Positions 1 to 11,689 of a DNA stretch of 64,000 bases are shown here, in pieces (within the stretch, counting starts at the first letter, position 1; every line of letters begins with the position of its first letter). The DNA is from Agrostemma githago (taxonomy: Eukaryota; Streptophyta; Magnoliopsida; Caryophyllales; Caryophyllaceae): contig OY288247.1 in NCBI GenBank assembly GCA_958450325.1, positions 56,423,701-56,487,700 on the forward strand. The letters run 5' to 3'. Under the pieces are notes generated by a model that saw only the letters and a program-made list of their open reading frames with translations, did not search any database and was not told the origin of the DNA. Both the position numbers and the translations under genes were made by a program.

Positions 1-213
1 CGAACCCCATAAACTCTGAGATCGAAATGGGCCGTACTTTGTGCACGGTCCATCAAGATATAGAGTGGGTTCGAATGGGTCCGGATTCTCACAAAGTTCG
101 GTGGCGACTCCAACTTCGATTTAAATTTCAACCCGAGATCCATCTCACATGAGATTCATTCGCCTACCCAAACCGGCGCGTGGCCGCGTCGGAGTGGACC
201 TATGTCATGTCCA
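1..213 (-). mobile_element. Tat/Ogre-like LTR end fragment
   Basis: The reverse complement starts TGTGGACATGACATAGG and matches 51355-51570 with scattered substitutions, including a shared GAGTCGCCACCGAACTTTGTG-type block and a GTGCACAAAGTACG block. That places one end of the same LTR family here in the opposite orientation. The rest of this copy lies outside the window. Assignment to Tat/Ogre rests on motifs in the longer copy from 51355 and on family knowledge. It could be leader sequence next to an LTR rather than the LTR itself. Confidence 0.5.
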
Positions 214-656
214 CAATTACTTAAGGTTATAATCTTAAGAGTTCTTTATGGCTCAAAAGATTTTTGGTGGATATTTAAGGAGGATGATTACTACTCATTA
301 TTTATAATATAGAATTTTCATCACCTTATTATAATTTGTAGATGTGGGATAACTTTAATATCTTTATATGTAATTAATTCATCACTTTTTCAAGCAAATA
401 ATATGAAACAAATAATATGAAATTTATACTTTAATGAAAACATTTTCTACAACGATTCTAATTAATTCATTTTTATAATTTTGTTTATGATAACTTTTTG
501 TTAAACGAAATTTAAAGATTTTTAGATGAAAATTATATAACATCACATTAATATAATAGATTAAATATATTATTGTAATAATTAAAAGATTCTCTATTTG
601 AATTTTTTTTATTATTAATGATACTTTCCTAAATTGAGTTTTGATGTAACAGACCA
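214..656. other. AT-rich spacer, no feature recognised
   Basis: Very AT-rich sequence between the Tat-like LTR fragment and the (TA)n tract at about 657. A 92-codon minus-strand reading frame (424-702) lacks codon bias and any recognisable motif, so I treat it as chance. Nothing else is seen. Confidence 0.4.
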
Positions 657-777
657 ATATATATATATATAGGATCCTTTGAGGAAGCTGAACTCGCCGC
701 ACTCATTGAGACCAAATCTCAACCATTAGATTAAAATCAAATTAAAGGCTAAGATTAAAACAAAAACACATACATAA

Positions 778-1012
778 ATTTTTTTTCACGGGGAAAAAAA
801 TTCGAAACTTTTTTTTGCAAAAAAAAACTTCCGGAAATTTTTTTCCCAAAAAATTGTTTTTTCCCAAAAAAATACATTTTCTTTTTGCGAGAAAAAAAAA
901 TTCCCAAAAAAAAATCCTTTTTTCCCGAAAAATAAACACATTTTCTGCCGGACATTTTTCTTCCCAAAAGAAAAAAATATCCAAGAAAACAAATCCCCAA
1001 AAAAATCATTTT
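778..1012. repeat. Homopolymer-rich low-complexity block
   Basis: Runs of A or T are separated by short CCC, GGG or CCGG groups, with TTCCCAAAAAA recurring irregularly. Both strands show apparent reading frames rich in Lys/Phe only because stop codons are rare in this composition. It is not a gene. Confidence 0.7.
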
Positions 1013-1027
1013 TTAATATTAAAATAA

Positions 1028-1741
1028 AATTGGTGTATATAAAACAATTTCAGTGCACATAATAACTGTTTTAGAGTATATAACAATTGTACTATATCAA
1101 ATAATTGAGTACATATGACAATTATTTCGGTGTATATATGTTGATTAATTGGTGTACATAGTAACCATTTTAGTGTATATAACATTAATTTTACTGTATA
1201 TATTGAGTTCTTAAGTGTATATATATATAGTGAGTTTAATAGCGCATGTAATGAGTTTTTAGTGTATATAAAAGTTATTTGGATGTATTTTCCATTGTTG
1301 ATTAATTGGTGTATATAGTAACTATTTGGGTGTATATAACAATTATTTTTATTGTATATATTATGTTCTTAAGTGTATATAATGAGTTTTTTAGTGTATA
1401 TAATAGTTATTTTGATGTATGTTCCATTGTTGATTAACTGATCTATATATTAATTATTTGGGTGTATATAACAATTATTTTACTGTATATATTGAATTAT
1501 TAAGTGTATATATATGCAATGAGTTTAATAACGTATATAATGAGTTTTTTTAGTGTATATAACAGTTATTTTGATGTATGTTCCATTGTTGATTAATTGG
1601 TATACATAATAAATATTTGAGTGTATATGACAATTATTTTACTGTATATATTGAGTTCTTAAGTGTGTGTATATATAGTGAGTTTAATAACGTATATAAT
1701 GAGTTTTTTAGTGTATATAACACTTATTTGGATGTATGTTC
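1028..1741. repeat. Diverged AT-rich tandem array, unit about 130-160 bp
   Basis: A higher-order unit restarts at TTGATTAATTGGTGTA-like sequence near 1140, 1297, 1428 and 1587. Each unit contains shorter blocks of the type GTGTATATAACAATTATTTT, GTGTATATAATGAGTTTTT and TTTGATGTATGTTCCATTG. Unit lengths vary from about 130 to 160 bp and copies differ by substitutions and small indels. Confidence 0.75.
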
Positions 1742-1806
1742 CATCTTAATCTAATGGTCAAGATTGTGCCTCAATGGGTGCAAGGAGTTACCCTGCCTCA
1801 TCGGAA

Positions 1807-1818
1807 CCCCCCCCCCCC

Positions 1819-1882
<64 letters not shown>
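1807..1882. repeat. Compound microsatellite (C)n(CT)n(TA)n
   Basis: About 23 consecutive C residues are followed by about 13 CT repeats and then about 13 TA repeats. The TA part abuts the left end of the endogenous pararetrovirus. Confidence 0.95.
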
Positions 1883-1892
1883 CTTCAAACTT

Positions 1893-1945
1893 AAAATCTC
1901 AATCACTTGTAATACTACCTTTCTTGTTATGTTTTTAAGTCGGTA
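1893..1945 (+). repeat. Terminal redundancy of the EPRV (left copy)
   Basis: The 53-bp stretch AAAATCTCAATCACTTGT... matches 48833-48885 with two differences. The match may extend leftward to about 1884 (TTCAAACTTA) if a small deletion is allowed. It corresponds to the pregenomic RNA leader just before the primer site. Confidence 0.85.
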
Positions 1946-1973
1946 AAGATCCTTTAGATGAAGATCCTTTAGA

Positions 1974-1990
1974 TGGTATCAGAGTCATGG
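1974..1990 (+). other. tRNA-Met primer binding site of the EPRV
   Basis: TGGTATCAGAGTCATGG is complementary to the 3' end of plant initiator tRNA-Met (core TGGTATCAGAGC) with one late difference. It lies 40 bp upstream of the first viral ORF, the position where caulimovirids prime minus-strand synthesis and set the genome origin. Confidence 0.85.
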
Positions 1991-2029
1991 GCAATAGGAA
2001 GTTTAAGATATGTTAAGTCATAATTCAAC

Positions 2030-3106
2030 ATGTTCTCAGTTATGAGTAAATTCGTTAAACATGCCAGCTCGAGTAATAAACACGTTAAAAATAGTACCAC
2101 CAACGAGACTGATTTACCTCAAGATATGAAACTATTAAACAAATGGACTATTCCTAAAGTTAATACTAGGACCATTTATAAATTAAGATGGTTTGAAGGG
2201 ATAAGTTTAAAACAAGTAGTAAAAACCACTGAAGAATCTATTTCTTTAAATAATGACGAAATGCACATCAAATTATTAAATAATTTTGATTTAGAACCTT
2301 ATAGAAAATCTAATAATAAATTTATTCACATAGGATTAGTCCAAGTGACTTTCAAACCTTTAACTCTTGAAGGATTACCATAGAGCTTTGTAGCAGCTCT
2401 AAGAGACGGTAGAAATTTAGATTGGCAAAAGTCAAACATGGGAGTAGTTAAGTCTAGCTTAGCTCATGGTCCAGTCTATTTTGATGTTTACCCAAATTTA
2501 CAGTTATTTTTAAAGATACTAATATCCTTGATGCTTTGACATTAAATGTTAAAACTCATGGCTATAATTATGCTAAAGGATCCGAGCTAATATGCATTTG
2601 TTATAGAATTTATTTTAAACCTTTATACACATTAAATCCTCACTGCAAGTTGACGGACAAGGATATTAATGAAATTATTGTCATCGATACTAATTGTAAT
2701 AGATCTAATATTACGACTAGAAAATCTATTAAATGGGAAGAAATATCTTTTCCTGAAAACATGACGATTACTAAGGCAATGCCTCCACAACCTATTATGC
2801 AAACCAATTTATTTGATGTTAAACAAACTCCGGAAGGAGTTTTTTCTTTAAATTTTGGTGACAACCATTTCAGACCAAGAAGTAGTACTTCTAGACTGAC
2901 CAGATCTATTTATAATAGGACTTTTATTTCAGCTCTAGACCATGATCTAGATATTCCTACCCCATCTATATTCTCAACTTCTCAAATAAGGGATGATGAA
3001 GTAATAGAAACCGATGAAGACATTTTACGACTTCATCCAGACAAAATTTTAAAAACACAACCCAAAAGGGAGTCAGAGACTATTTCTCAAATGAGTTTTA
3101 ATTTTA
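2030..3106 (+). pseudogene. EPRV movement-protein region, broken
   Basis: This is the N-terminal part of the viral polyprotein and matches the 30K-superfamily movement-protein type of Caulimoviridae, which acts at plasmodesmata. The core of the domain lies at about 2140-2640, with a hydrophobic beta-strand pattern and a VYFDVYPNLQ-type motif near 2470-2505. The reading frame starts at ATG 2030, about 40 bp after the primer site. It is interrupted by an in-frame TAG at 2381, by a frameshift near 2510, and by TAA at 3112 where the frame changes again. The downstream part (to about 3110) is acidic and Ser/Thr-rich and probably a linker to the coat region. The family call comes from order and motif pattern, not from alignment. 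Confidence 0.7.
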
Positions 3107-4754
3107 ATGATTAATACACCTTTATTGGACTTTACTTCTGGTTCAGAAGCCAGAAAAATGATTAGTAATGAATTCAATTCTCCTATATGGGAAAAATTTA
3201 GAGATTGGTTTTTTGATAATTTTAATAGGAGCCAACAACAAATTCTTCAAGACGAATTTTATGATTTTTGTATTTTAAAAAATGAAGTCATACATTTTGT
3301 TCTTTGGTATTGTGCTACTTATATATCTAATTATTTATCAGTTCTTGAAGGAAATTTCAAACTTTTAAATGGTGAAGACCTCAAAGAAGTTTACCCCCTT
3401 TACAATCATTTAAACTAGATGGATGCGGCTATATAGCTCTTTCAAAAATATTTGAAAACGATGTTGCTATAATTACTACTAATCATCTTAATAGCTTGAT
3501 TAAACAGAATAATTATGCCAATCTATACTTAAAAATTCATGGTGACCATATTGCGGTTTTACATAACAAAACTGACAAAGTCATTAATCTAATTAATAAC
3601 CTTGTTCAGGATAAAATAGAAAAATTTAAACCTTCATCTTCAAGAATTCCCAATATTCAGACTAATATTCAGGATCCACCTGAAATTAAGAATTTTAAAT
3701 TCAAAACAGATCAAGGAAAAGAATTGACTGAAAAATTAATCAGTATTTTGGCTTATAAGTTGCTAGTCTCAGTATCAAGACCCTAGATGATGAGTTAAAT
3801 CCAGAAAATGGTGACAATATTAATGTTATCAAAAAGAATAAATGGTTTGATAAGCCAATCAATACACTTTATTATAATACTAGACCTTCATCAATGGATC
3901 TTCTTCATGAAGAACAAGAATATCATATTAATAACAATTACAGTGGAACCCACATTTATGAATGGAATATAGATTATTATTCTGAAAAACAAATTCACAA
4001 TCACGTTCATAGGATGCTTACGTATTCTACTATTTGTAAGAATGTTAATAATGATGATGTCACTGTTGCTAAAATGATAGTAGCAGGTTTCACTGGCCAA
4101 TTGAAAGGCTGGTGAGACAATCATTTATCTGAAGACTAGAAACTTGGTATATATACTACTGTTAAAATTGAGAATGGTGTTACTTCTCACCAAGCTGTTT
4201 ATACTTTGGTTATAAATATTGTTGATCATTTTACAGGTCAATATGCTAATAATCAAGAGTCTACTAGGACTCTATTACAAAATCAAAGATGTAAAACTTT
4301 GACTAAATTTAGGTGCTATAAAGACACATTTCCTAGTAGAGTTATGCTATTACCTGAGACTAATAGTCCTCATTGGAAAGCCAAATTTATTGACGGTCGA
4401 CCTCATTTATTTGCCGAAAGGGTTAGAAAAACCCTCAGAGGAGATGGAGCCTCTATTCACTATGATGATTACAATTATGGTCAACTAATAAAAGTTTGTA
4501 CACAAGAAGGTTTAAACCTTTTTAATGAGATTAAACTGAACCAACAATTAAAAAATAAGAATTTAGTTGAAAAACATCAACTAGGTGAATTTTGTGAACA
4601 ATTTGGTATGGATATGACTTCTTCTCCTAAAAAGAAGAGGAATAATAATATAAACGAAAATTACCATAGATACAAAAAAAGGAAGTATTCTAGAAAAAAA
4701 CTGGAGGGAAAATCCCAAAGAAAGTTTCAGAGACAACAGTATAAAAAGAATTAC
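3107..4754 (+). pseudogene. EPRV coat-protein region, 5' part, broken
   Basis: This continues the viral polyprotein toward the capsid domain. Several same-strand fragments (3107-3418, 3496-3786, 3894-4115, 4206-4754) read as one protein broken by frameshifts and stops near 3416, 3783, 4113 and 4137. The capsid core shows a retroviral-Gag-like GFTGQLKGW motif at about 4085-4115. The C-terminal part (4630-4754) is strongly basic (Lys/Arg/Asn-rich), typical of a nucleic-acid-binding tail before a zinc knuckle. The LARD element starts at 4755, right after ATTAC, and separates this part from its CCHC knuckle at 17251-17292. Confidence 0.7.
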
Positions 4755-7463
4755 TGTAACACCCCTGTTTTTTATATATTAAATTTTATTAATATTTTAT
4801 TTTGTTTACGATTTAACTAGTACTTCTTAAATAATTATAAAACAGATTCATTTTTCAATCGTTTGAACACGTAAAATCCTATTAACCTCGAAAAGTCATT
4901 TTTATGCTTAAAATGTATCTTACTATCGTTTCATTCGATTTACTCATTTTATTTCTATTCGAGTTTCCGTTTCGACGGTTTATATTCCCGAGTTTATCTT
5001 TATATAACTTGAATTCTTATTTTAAACTCGAAACCCATTTTAATTACCTCATTCGCAAGAATTTTTATTTAATATCGAGAAATTGCTATTTAATCTTTTT
5101 CTACGCGATTTCTTACATAATTATTTTTGAAACGTGATTTTAATACTACTTTCTCGTAAACACGTTTTTATACGAGTTCCGTTTAGTTATTATTATTATT
5201 ATTTATTTATTTTTAAGTGATCCATTTACTATTTTAAGCGCGAGTCAGGCTCAGATTGTAGCAACCCCGACCGTTTCCCTCATTAGACTGAGACATTTTT
5301 GTGGTTCAGTTGAGAGAGAGTCAATAACCGACTCGATATTCTCTCCTATCTTCGCTCCACTTCCCCTCTTTTTAGCTAACTGTACTGTTTGAGTAAGTAG
5401 TTACTGACTCTCTAAACTTCTCTTAAACCCCCCCAACACAATTTCCTTATTCTATTACTCCCTCCGTATTTTTTTATATGACGTTTGACTTTTTCGAGCT
5501 GAGACTTTGACTTTAATTTTTATGTAAATATATTATTCCAAAAATTTTAAAAATTGCACCATAAAATCCCTTACAAAAAGAGCTTTCAAATGAGTATACA
5601 TTTCATAGTATTTTTTCTTATGTTGTGAGAGATATTGAAGAGAGAAGGGGTTGTCTCGAAAAGTGAGAATGACTTATATTAAAAAACGGAGGGAGTATAA
5701 CATTGTACGTATCTCTATTCTCTACAAAAAAAAAATGAATTGAACGTACAACAATAGTAATTTATTCTCAACTTTCTAATTACCGATCCTATTCCAATCT
5801 TGAGGGTAATTTAATTACTCCTATTCTACGTCTCATTTTCCTCTTTTATTAATTTATAATATGATTTAATACCATATGTTAATTTATTTTGTAGGTTATC
5901 ATATCAATTCCGACAAAGATGATTATCATAATTGACCCGAATCTCGCTTAAGGTAACACATGATGGCGTGACTCGGTATTGCATGATATATATGTTGTAG
6001 TTGTTTGTAATATCGTTTTAAAATCGAATTTTAATACGAATAAGCATGTTTTAATTATATTGCGATAATATGCTTAAATCGATTTCGTGTTTCTATCGCT
6101 TTTAATCTTCTCAATTTATTTCACATCGGATCTTCTAAAAGTATTATAAGGCCGAGACTAAAACATACAAATAAGACTTTATTTCTGAATTTTCGTGATT
6201 TTAATATAAAGTAGCAAAGTGAAAGTTTTTATTATTTTTAACATAATTACTGCATGTTTCAGAATCGATTAGTGTTTTTGAACGATTTATTACTCCTGCT
6301 TAATTACTTTACTTTCGAAAGGTTTGAAAAGAGACTACTATTTATTTTAAGTCTATTATATGTCTGTAAATTTTCGTAAATTAATTTCAAGTATTTTGGT
6401 CACAATAAAATATTTACGAACAGATGTCGAAATAGTCCGCGAATCTTTCAGTTGTTGTAAAACTAATTTAAAACCTCTGATACACTTTGAATTTAATTTG
6501 GGTAATTTACCTACATAATCTTTGAAGAGCTTGGGTAATGTTTCCAATTGGTTTTGCTTTAAAATAAATTATTAAACGTATTTTATTAATGAGATACCAT
6601 CGGGTGTCGAATTCCGTCAGTTTGTGAAAATACAAATAAAAACCCATGTTTTATTTGGAATTTGGATTTTCTCCAGAAATAAAAGTTGTAACTAAGTTTC
6701 TAAAAGTTTCAACTCCACTAGTCTTATGTTGTTTTGATTTTTAATGATTTAATTACGAATTTTATACTAAGACAGTGCTATTCTGGAAAATCTGTAAATT
6801 TGTAATTTAATACTTTTAATTACTAAGACAGTTTTGATTATGGTTGGTGTCCAGGAGGGGTGTACATTACTTAAGCCAGAACCTCGCTTCACGCAGTCCT
6901 GTTATAGTTGAGTTGCCTAGTTAGAGACTGAAGTCTAATTTGTTTTCACTGAATTCTCGAACCTAGTTTAGTATGATCTTAGTGAAAGTCTATTCCGTTA
7001 CACTGATTGATTTCCATAACGCCGTTATTGTTATTGATTGACATTGATTTGCAGGTTGGCAATCATTTTGTAGTATTTTACCGTATCATTTTAAATGTTT
7101 TCCATTTTCAACTATTTTGATATAATAGTAATTATGCTTTAATATTATGTAATATGGTTGGGAGAACTGCCTGAGTTGTTCCCCACTGAATTGTGGCTGT
7201 TATGTTTATAACATGGCAGATATTATTTGTTCCGGGATTTGGTGTGAGCTAGCGAGTGGCGTGGATCCTACTTCGCTTGATTTATGTTTATTTATGGATT
7301 GTTAAACCCATTTGGAGAATTTTTATTTTTAGCCATTTTGTAAAAAGTGGCCTTTGTATTGGCTGACCGTTCTTTTTCTAAAATATAGAACATCAGTGTG
7401 TTTTAATCCCAAATTTACAGTGTTTCCGCCACTGTATTGCGTTAGAATTTATAGGGGATTACA
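4755..7463 (+). repeat. 5' LTR of the LARD element
   Basis: It starts TGTAACACCCCTG and ends GGGGATTACA. It aligns with 14279-17209 but carries a 238-bp Stowaway insertion (5458-5695) and lacks the stretch corresponding to roughly 16120-16580. The block GGTGTCCAGGAGGGGTGTAC near 6846 is shared with both other LTRs of this family in the window. Confidence 0.88.
5458..5695. mobile_element. Stowaway-type MITE
   Basis: The 238-bp element begins CTCCCTCCGTATTTTT and ends AAAAAACGGAGGGAG. It is flanked by TA on both sides (5456-5457 and 5696-5697), the Tc1/mariner-Stowaway duplication. The matching site in the right LTR, near 14990, is empty, which confirms insertion after the LARD itself arrived. 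Confidence 0.92.
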
Positions 7464-7889
7464 GTTGTTATCAGAGCATCGTTGCTCCCGACGCTCACAC
7501 CTGATTTTAGGAAAAATACCCGTAAACGACTTGAATATTAATAGAATAATAGTGAGTGATGGGTAGAAACCAAATTAAGGACTTAATTGTTAGGTTACAT
7601 GTTCTTGTAACTCAATGAATAGCATTGAATGTTTGTTTTATTTGTCCAAGAAGAACACGAGTGGACAAGATGTTTACGTGATGCTGCTCCAGATCGGGAC
7701 AAAACCTACTTAGCACTTCTAAGACCTGATGACTCGAGTGGACGACTTGGCGCTACAAGGAAGATACAATGGTGACTTTCCAGCCCGGATTCAGTTTGCT
7801 CAAGCTACAGGCCGGATGATCAAGAGTAGATTCCGGTCTGCGATGATGCAGTAGAACCAGATGTGATTTTACTCTACTCAGATGCAACT
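7464..7889 (+). other. LARD internal region, 5' part
   Basis: Sequence between the 5' LTR and the nested solo LTR. Apart from the primer site there is no reading frame of note. The first few hundred bases vaguely resemble a gag leader, but no protein motif is visible. It ends in CAACT (7885-7889), the target duplication of the solo LTR. Confidence 0.6.
7466..7477 (+). other. Primer binding site of the LARD element (tRNA-Met type)
   Basis: TGTTATCAGAGC lies two bases after the 5' LTR end and differs from the tRNA-Met complement TGGTATCAGAGC at one base. Confidence 0.7.
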
Positions 7890-10800
7890 TGTAACACCCC
7901 TGATTTTTATAAATTAAATTAAACTAAAATTAGGTTCGTATTTATATTTTTACAATTTAACTCGTAATTCTTAAAATTATTATAAGACGAATTTATCGTT
8001 TAATCGTTTCAAACTCCTAAAGTTTTATTTGACTCGGAAACTTTTCTTATTAAAACATATTTTTATTTGTGTTTCGATCCATTTTATATATATCTAATTT
8101 AATTCTTATCGTAAATCTATTTTGACGATTTAAATTCTAAATTCTTTTTATTTGTTTTTATTTAAGCTCGAATTTCTATTTTTGGCTCGAGGTTCATTTA
8201 TATTGAGTTTCGTCAAAACATTTAGTACATTCCCTCGAGAAATCAATTATTTCATTTTATCGAAAATTATTGTTTATCGGGAAATATTATTTCATCGTTT
8301 AATTATATATTTCTGTCAACTTCATTTTTTTTTTGTCTCGAGTATTTTGTTTACTCATTTTATTCGTCGGCCCGATTATTTATTAATTTTTACTAACTCG
8401 TTTTAATTCCTTTTGTTGAGTCGGTCAACTTATGTTCATCGAACCCGTGACATCCATTCATTGTTCCGTTTTCCCTAACACTTCTATTAAAGTCTTGTGG
8501 TTGATCCCACTTATTAAAATCCACCTCTTCACTTGTTAAATCCATCCCCTTGCTTTCCCACTTCTTTACGTTCAACTTCCCTTCCTCTTTTCCACCGCTT
8601 CAGTTTTCCTTGTCAACACTTTGTTCTTATCATTCTGCCTTTCATCTCCCTTTCCCGTTTCTTACATACTCCGTATGTCATTCATTCATCCCAAAAACTG
8701 CTTCATACGTCTCCTTCATTCTTCTCGTTTTCCCCTCTTCTTCTCTTGTTTCATCCATTTTCTTCCCCTTCCTCCTCCATTTCTAGCCGCTGCTGCTTCT
8801 ACTGTGTTGTCCCCCATCATCATCATCGTTTGTTGCTGCGTATTGCCCCATTGTTTCCCCTCCTCGCTGCCACTGTTAGCATGTCGCTGCTGTTGCTATG
8901 CTTGCTCGGAAGGTGACGAATCTTGCCTTCTTCGCTCTTCTTTCTGATTCGTTTGTTCTGCCTGTTTTTCTGTTTGTGGGTCGATGTTGCTACTGTAGTT
9001 ATCAATCCTTGTTCTTGTTCTTTCTCTCCTGTTCTTTCTGTCTTCTGCTGCTTTCTTCTACTTTGCTTATTCTTCATCTTTCCGGTTGTTGTATCAGTTT
9101 AATTGCGTTGCTGCTGCCATCCTGTTTTCGATTCGATGCTGGGTTGTGCGTTAGATACTCCTTCTCCGTTTTCCTCTTCTTTTTCGTTTCTTTGGTTCTA
9201 TCGTGTTATTGTTACTGCGCGTTGCTGCTGTTTGCTTGGTTCCGATGTCGATTTGCAGTGCCGTCATGTGTTTCGTTACTGCTTTTATTCTCATTTTTGT
9301 CTTGTTTCGAGACACGTCTTTCGTTCCTCTAATCTTAGAGTCTCGTTTCCCTCATTATGATGCTATAGCTGCTGTTCGTTGTTCTAAATCTATTCATTCC
9401 TTCATTTCGTTTTATTTTCATTTTCTCACATTTTGCTGCTCGTTCTTTTTCCGGGTTTCGTTCATGCTACGTTTGTTGTATTCTTCTTCTTCGCATCTTT
9501 CCGTCCTGTTTCGGTTTCGTCATTGGCTTGTTACTGCTGTCATATTGCTCTCTGTTATCTGAAGATCCTTTGCTGCTGAATCTTACTACTGCGGTTGCGT
9601 TTGTGCTGTTGCTACTGTCGGTTTGCTGCTGCTATTTTTGTTGTTGTCATTTTGGTGTTATTCCTTCTTCTTCTTCCTATCATCCGTCTCCCTTCTTCTG
9701 TTCTCATTCTTCTCCTTCTTTTTCTACTGTTGTTTGGTTCTGTGCTATCCGTCGCTGCTGTTATAGTCGTCCGGATGGGTTTCACGAAAGGCCTCGGAGT
9801 TCTGTTGAATAGCAAGATCCGGGAACGACTTTCAGATTCAAAGGTTGGAGTTCGAGCTAATCAAGAAGGACGAAAACGTATCCGTTTCGGACTCGACTCA
9901 AGGTAACTTTAGGACGTTACTCGATTTTATATCGTATGTTTGAGTAGTAGTATGTAGTAAATATTTTAACTTCGGTTTCCTATTTTAGCTATATATTATT
10001 GCTAATTATATTAATTTTAAATCGTATGCCTATATTTTTATAACTTTCAATATCGTTTTATAAATCGTTAATAATTTTATAAATTATGATCGTTATAATA
10101 TTTTGTTGGTTATCGTGACACTAGTAACTAAATAATATCGATTTCATATTTTCGTCATATTTAGTTTATTTATAATTTTAACTCAAAATCGTATTTTTAT
10201 ATTATAATCGAGGTGTGTATACTTGTTTAATAAAATTAATTTTCGTTTTACGATTTATACTAATAAAGGAGAAAATAGTCGATTTTGGTTTAACTATATT
10301 TTTAGTCGAGACTATTTTCACTAATAATTTCTTATTTGTTTACAACTGACTATTTTTAGGAAAATCCGTATTATTTATTAATGAAGTCTAACTTCTAAAA
10401 ATAATTTGAAACCTTTGTAAAATCCATTTCATTTATAAAACTTGTTGACGCAATTAATTTTGATATCATTTTTCTTAAAACATCTCTTTCCTAAAATTCA
10501 TGATTTTAACTCGATTTTTAAGTTTTTATAAAATATTATATATTGACTTATTATTATATTTTATTTGTTTTTCGAATTTAGAAATATATTAAAGTTACGA
10601 TAACGACGATAATAATAAAATGTTAATCTCGTTAGAAATGCTATTTTTATACATTTCACTTAATTTAATAACTTACGTATTTTCTATAAGACTTTCTATT
10701 TTTAGTAAGTTTCTAAAATTAGTAAGTTTCTATTTATAGAAAGTTTCCCTTTTAATATAAAATGGTTATTCCTTTTATCCATATCAGTTATATTGATTAT

Positions 10801-11684
10801 ATTTACCTTTGACTATCGATAATGGCTGTTTTGGAGTTATGGAATGAGGACAAGTGTATGGGTAGAGTAATACAGTCTAGGGTATACGTTTTGCCATCAA
10901 CTATAAAGCTGGTGTGTCTATGTTGAGACGCATTGGTCGTTGAACTGAGCATGGTTTGTGTTCAGGAGTGTGTATATTTTGACCTTAAACTTAGATATCG
11001 CATCGTGTAAGTCGCCGTCAGGTTGAACTGGATTACGGTTGGTGTCCAGGAGGGGTGTACATTACTTAAGCCAGGACCTCGCTGCACGCAGTCCTGTTAT
11101 AGTTGAGTTGCCTAGTTAGAGACCGAAGTCTAATTTGTTTTGACTAAGTTCTCGAAGCTAGTTTGAGTATTATCCTAGTGAAAGTCTATTCCGTTGCACT
11201 GATTGATTTCCATAACACCATTTTGAATATTATTATTATCGATTGATATTGACTTGCAGGTTTGCAAATGCTTTAAGTTTCGCTAAAAACTTATTTTTAT
11301 TATATTTTGTTTTAATGTTTTCTCATTTTAATTATTTTGATATAGTAATACTATTATTTTTCCAAATGATATAATATGGCTGGGAGAACGTCCGAGTTAC
11401 TCCCCACTGACGTGGCTGTTATGTTTATAACATGACAGGTATTTGCTGCTGGGTTTTGGGTGTGAGCTAGCGAGTAGCGTGTATCCTACTCTTCCTTCAT
11501 TCATGTTTATTTATGGATTTGTATAAACCCTTTTAAGGAATTTTCTTTTTAGCCCTTTTGTAAAAAGAGGCCTTTGTATTGACTTACCATTTCTTTTAAT
11601 AAGATACAGTTTGTCAGTGTGTTTTAATCCCAACTCTACAGTGTTTCCGCCACTGTATTGCGTTAGAATTTCTAGGGGATTACA
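7890..11684 (+). mobile_element. Solo LTR nested in the LARD element
   Basis: It starts TGTAACACCCCTGATTT and ends TAGGGGATTACA, the same termini as the host LTRs. CAACT flanks it at 7885-7889 and 11685-11689, a 5-bp duplication that shows a separate insertion followed by LTR-LTR recombination. At 3,795 bp it is longer than the host LTRs because it carries a pyrimidine-rich block of about 1.25 kb (8530-9780). Its 3' third contains the shared block at 11037-11110. Confidence 0.9.
8530..9780. repeat. Strand-asymmetric pyrimidine-rich block inside the solo LTR
   Basis: The plus strand is dominated by C and T in TTC, CTT, GCTG and CCTT motifs. Stop codons need purines, so long open frames appear in all three plus frames (for example 8898-9332 and 9203-9562) with Leu/Phe/Ser/Cys-rich products. 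These are composition artefacts, not genes. Confidence 0.75.
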
Positions 11685-11689
11685 CAACT

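Larger units (their letters stand above)
657..1882. mobile_element. (TA)n-bounded inverted-end element with internal minisatellite
   Basis: A (TA)n tract at about 657-671 opens the element and a (CT)n(TA)n tract at about 1830-1882 closes it. Inside the tracts the ends are imperfect inverted repeats. The left end (about 672-738) has CTCATTGAG and CAACCATTAGATTA; the right end (about 1740-1806) has TAATCTAATGG and CTCAATGGGTG. No coding capacity is visible. The interior holds a homopolymer-rich block and a diverged AT-rich tandem array. The layout resembles non-autonomous elements that target (TA)n in plants. I cannot assign a superfamily (MITE, Micron-like or Helitron-like). Confidence 0.5.

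Noticed and set aside
742..1027. Overlapping reading frames on both strands rich in Lys, Phe or Gly
   Set aside because: They come from homopolymer A/T runs with short G/C groups and have no coding character.
8533..9906. Several overlapping open frames of 78-144 codons on the plus strand
   Set aside because: They occur in all plus frames of a pyrimidine-rich block, where stops are rare by composition, and encode Leu/Ser/Phe/Cys runs without domains. The block lies inside a solo LTR.
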